Origin: Chthonomonas sp. UBA2391
Lineage (GTDB): Bacteria; Armatimonadota; Fimbriimonadia; Fimbriimonadales; Fimbriimonadaceae
NCBI GenBank assembly: GCA_002343825.1
Contig: DDSL01000134.1
Location: 1 to 58,152, forward strand
Length of the DNA: 58,152 nucleotides
Direction of reading: 5' to 3'
This document shows, in pieces, positions 57,840-58,152 of this stretch; within the stretch, counting starts at the first letter, position 1, and every line of letters starts with the position of its first letter. The position numbers and the translations under genes were made by a program. A model generated the notes under the pieces. It saw only the letters and a list, made by a program, of their open reading frames with translations. It did not search any database and had not been told where the DNA came from.

Positions 57840-58152
57840 TTATCGTTATGCGCCCAGGCGCTTCCCAAGATCAGATTCAACTCGTTTCCGACCGACTGGA
57901 AGAACTGGGCTACCAGGTCAACCCGATCATCGGAGTGGAGCGCACCGTCATTGGCGCAGTCGGGGGCTCCGAGCACCAAAAGGTGGACGCCGTCGACCAG
58001 CTCAAGGCTTACGACTTTGTCGACGACGTGATGATCATCACCAAGCCGTACAAGTTCGTCGCCAAGGAGTATCGCGGCGGGCGCAGCGTCATTGACGTCC
58101 GGGGGCTGAAGATCGGGGGCGACGACGTCGTGATGATGGCTGGACCCTGTAC
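57836..58152 (+). CDS. aroF: 3-deoxy-7-phosphoheptulonate synthase (partial, 3' end cut off)
   Basis: The 105 visible residues (MIIVMRPGASQDQIQLVSDRL... YGVERTV-like turn VERTVIGAVGG) form the N-terminal ferredoxin-like regulatory domain of AroF/AroA-beta-type DAHP synthases. The start of the catalytic barrel follows (GGDDVVMMAGPC). The enzyme joins phosphoenolpyruvate and erythrose 4-phosphate as the first shikimate step. The start ATG 57836 overlaps the hisC stop. The symbol is by family; allosteric control cannot be judged from the fragment. Confidence 0.9.
   Translation, partial: MIIVMRPGASQDQIQLVSDRLEELGYQVNPIIGVERTVIGAVGGSEHQKVDAVDQLKAYDFVDDVMIITKPYKFVAKEYRGGRSVIDVRGLKIGGDDVVMMAGPC

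Overview
The window looks chromosomal, from a GC-rich diderm bacterium. The best fit is Armatimonadota (class Fimbriimonadia), which I infer from gene content and not from a marker-gene comparison. Pointers are a pseudopilin with an ADGH motif near its end, a paired DUF1800/DUF1501 export module, a tricorn-type protease, choice-of-anchor-A/PEP-CTERM and dockerin-type surface proteins, futalosine-pathway menaquinone synthesis (MqnC), a CsaB-type pyruvyl transferase, and many GTG/TTG starts. No rRNA, CRISPR array or replication origin is visible. There are two tRNA genes, Arg(TCT) and Pro(CGG).

Layout. 1-8161: a lipoprotein, a sigma-like regulator, then a tightly overlapping run of rhomboid protease, DUF5693 membrane protein, CsaB and a large outer-membrane barrel, which reads as an envelope-anchoring operon. 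8228-12014: mqnC, hisB-hisH-hisA and a small membrane protein. 12011-13632: an SGNH hydrolase with a small phage-like structural protein. 13749-24098: a carbohydrate locus. It holds a dockerin-type surface protein, a large (alpha/alpha)6-type enzyme, a GH94 phosphorylase, a small membrane protein, a LacI-type repressor, a pseudopilin and a PF10091 (GH144-like) enzyme. Three copies of one palindromic operator (core CTGAAnCGGTTCAG) lie just downstream of three well-formed promoters in this locus. The locus therefore looks like a self-regulated regulon, possibly for beta-1,2-glucan or a related beta-glucan. 24105-30680: tRNA-Arg, a small heat-shock protein, a second dockerin-type protein, EF-P, a cysteine-rich membrane protein, RtcA, and an ECF sigma/anti-sigma pair. 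30820-38397: tricorn-like protease, DUF1800/DUF1501 pair, tRNA-Pro, PEP-CTERM protein. 38394-46437: DeoC, an A-type Fe-S carrier with an Rrf2 regulator, an MsbA-like exporter, an M3 peptidase, a DUF5009 acyltransferase and a polysaccharide deacetylase. 46514-58152: a stand-alone ftsZ, a nucleotide-sugar dehydrogenase, PspA, a CPCC redoxin lipoprotein, GlpX, an L,D-transpeptidase, a flippase, a DegT aminotransferase, a 1.1-kb insertion with a P63C-domain gene, and hisC followed by a truncated DAHP synthase gene.

The features most worth a second look are (1) the LacI operator set and the glycan locus it ties together, (2) the P63C gene bounded by an exact 19-bp direct repeat, like an integrated or duplicated-target element, (3) a set of GC-rich nested palindromes at three sites, two of them inside the 5' ends of reading frames for exported enzymes, and (4) a membrane protein with eight cysteines in a soluble block that I cannot place in a known family.
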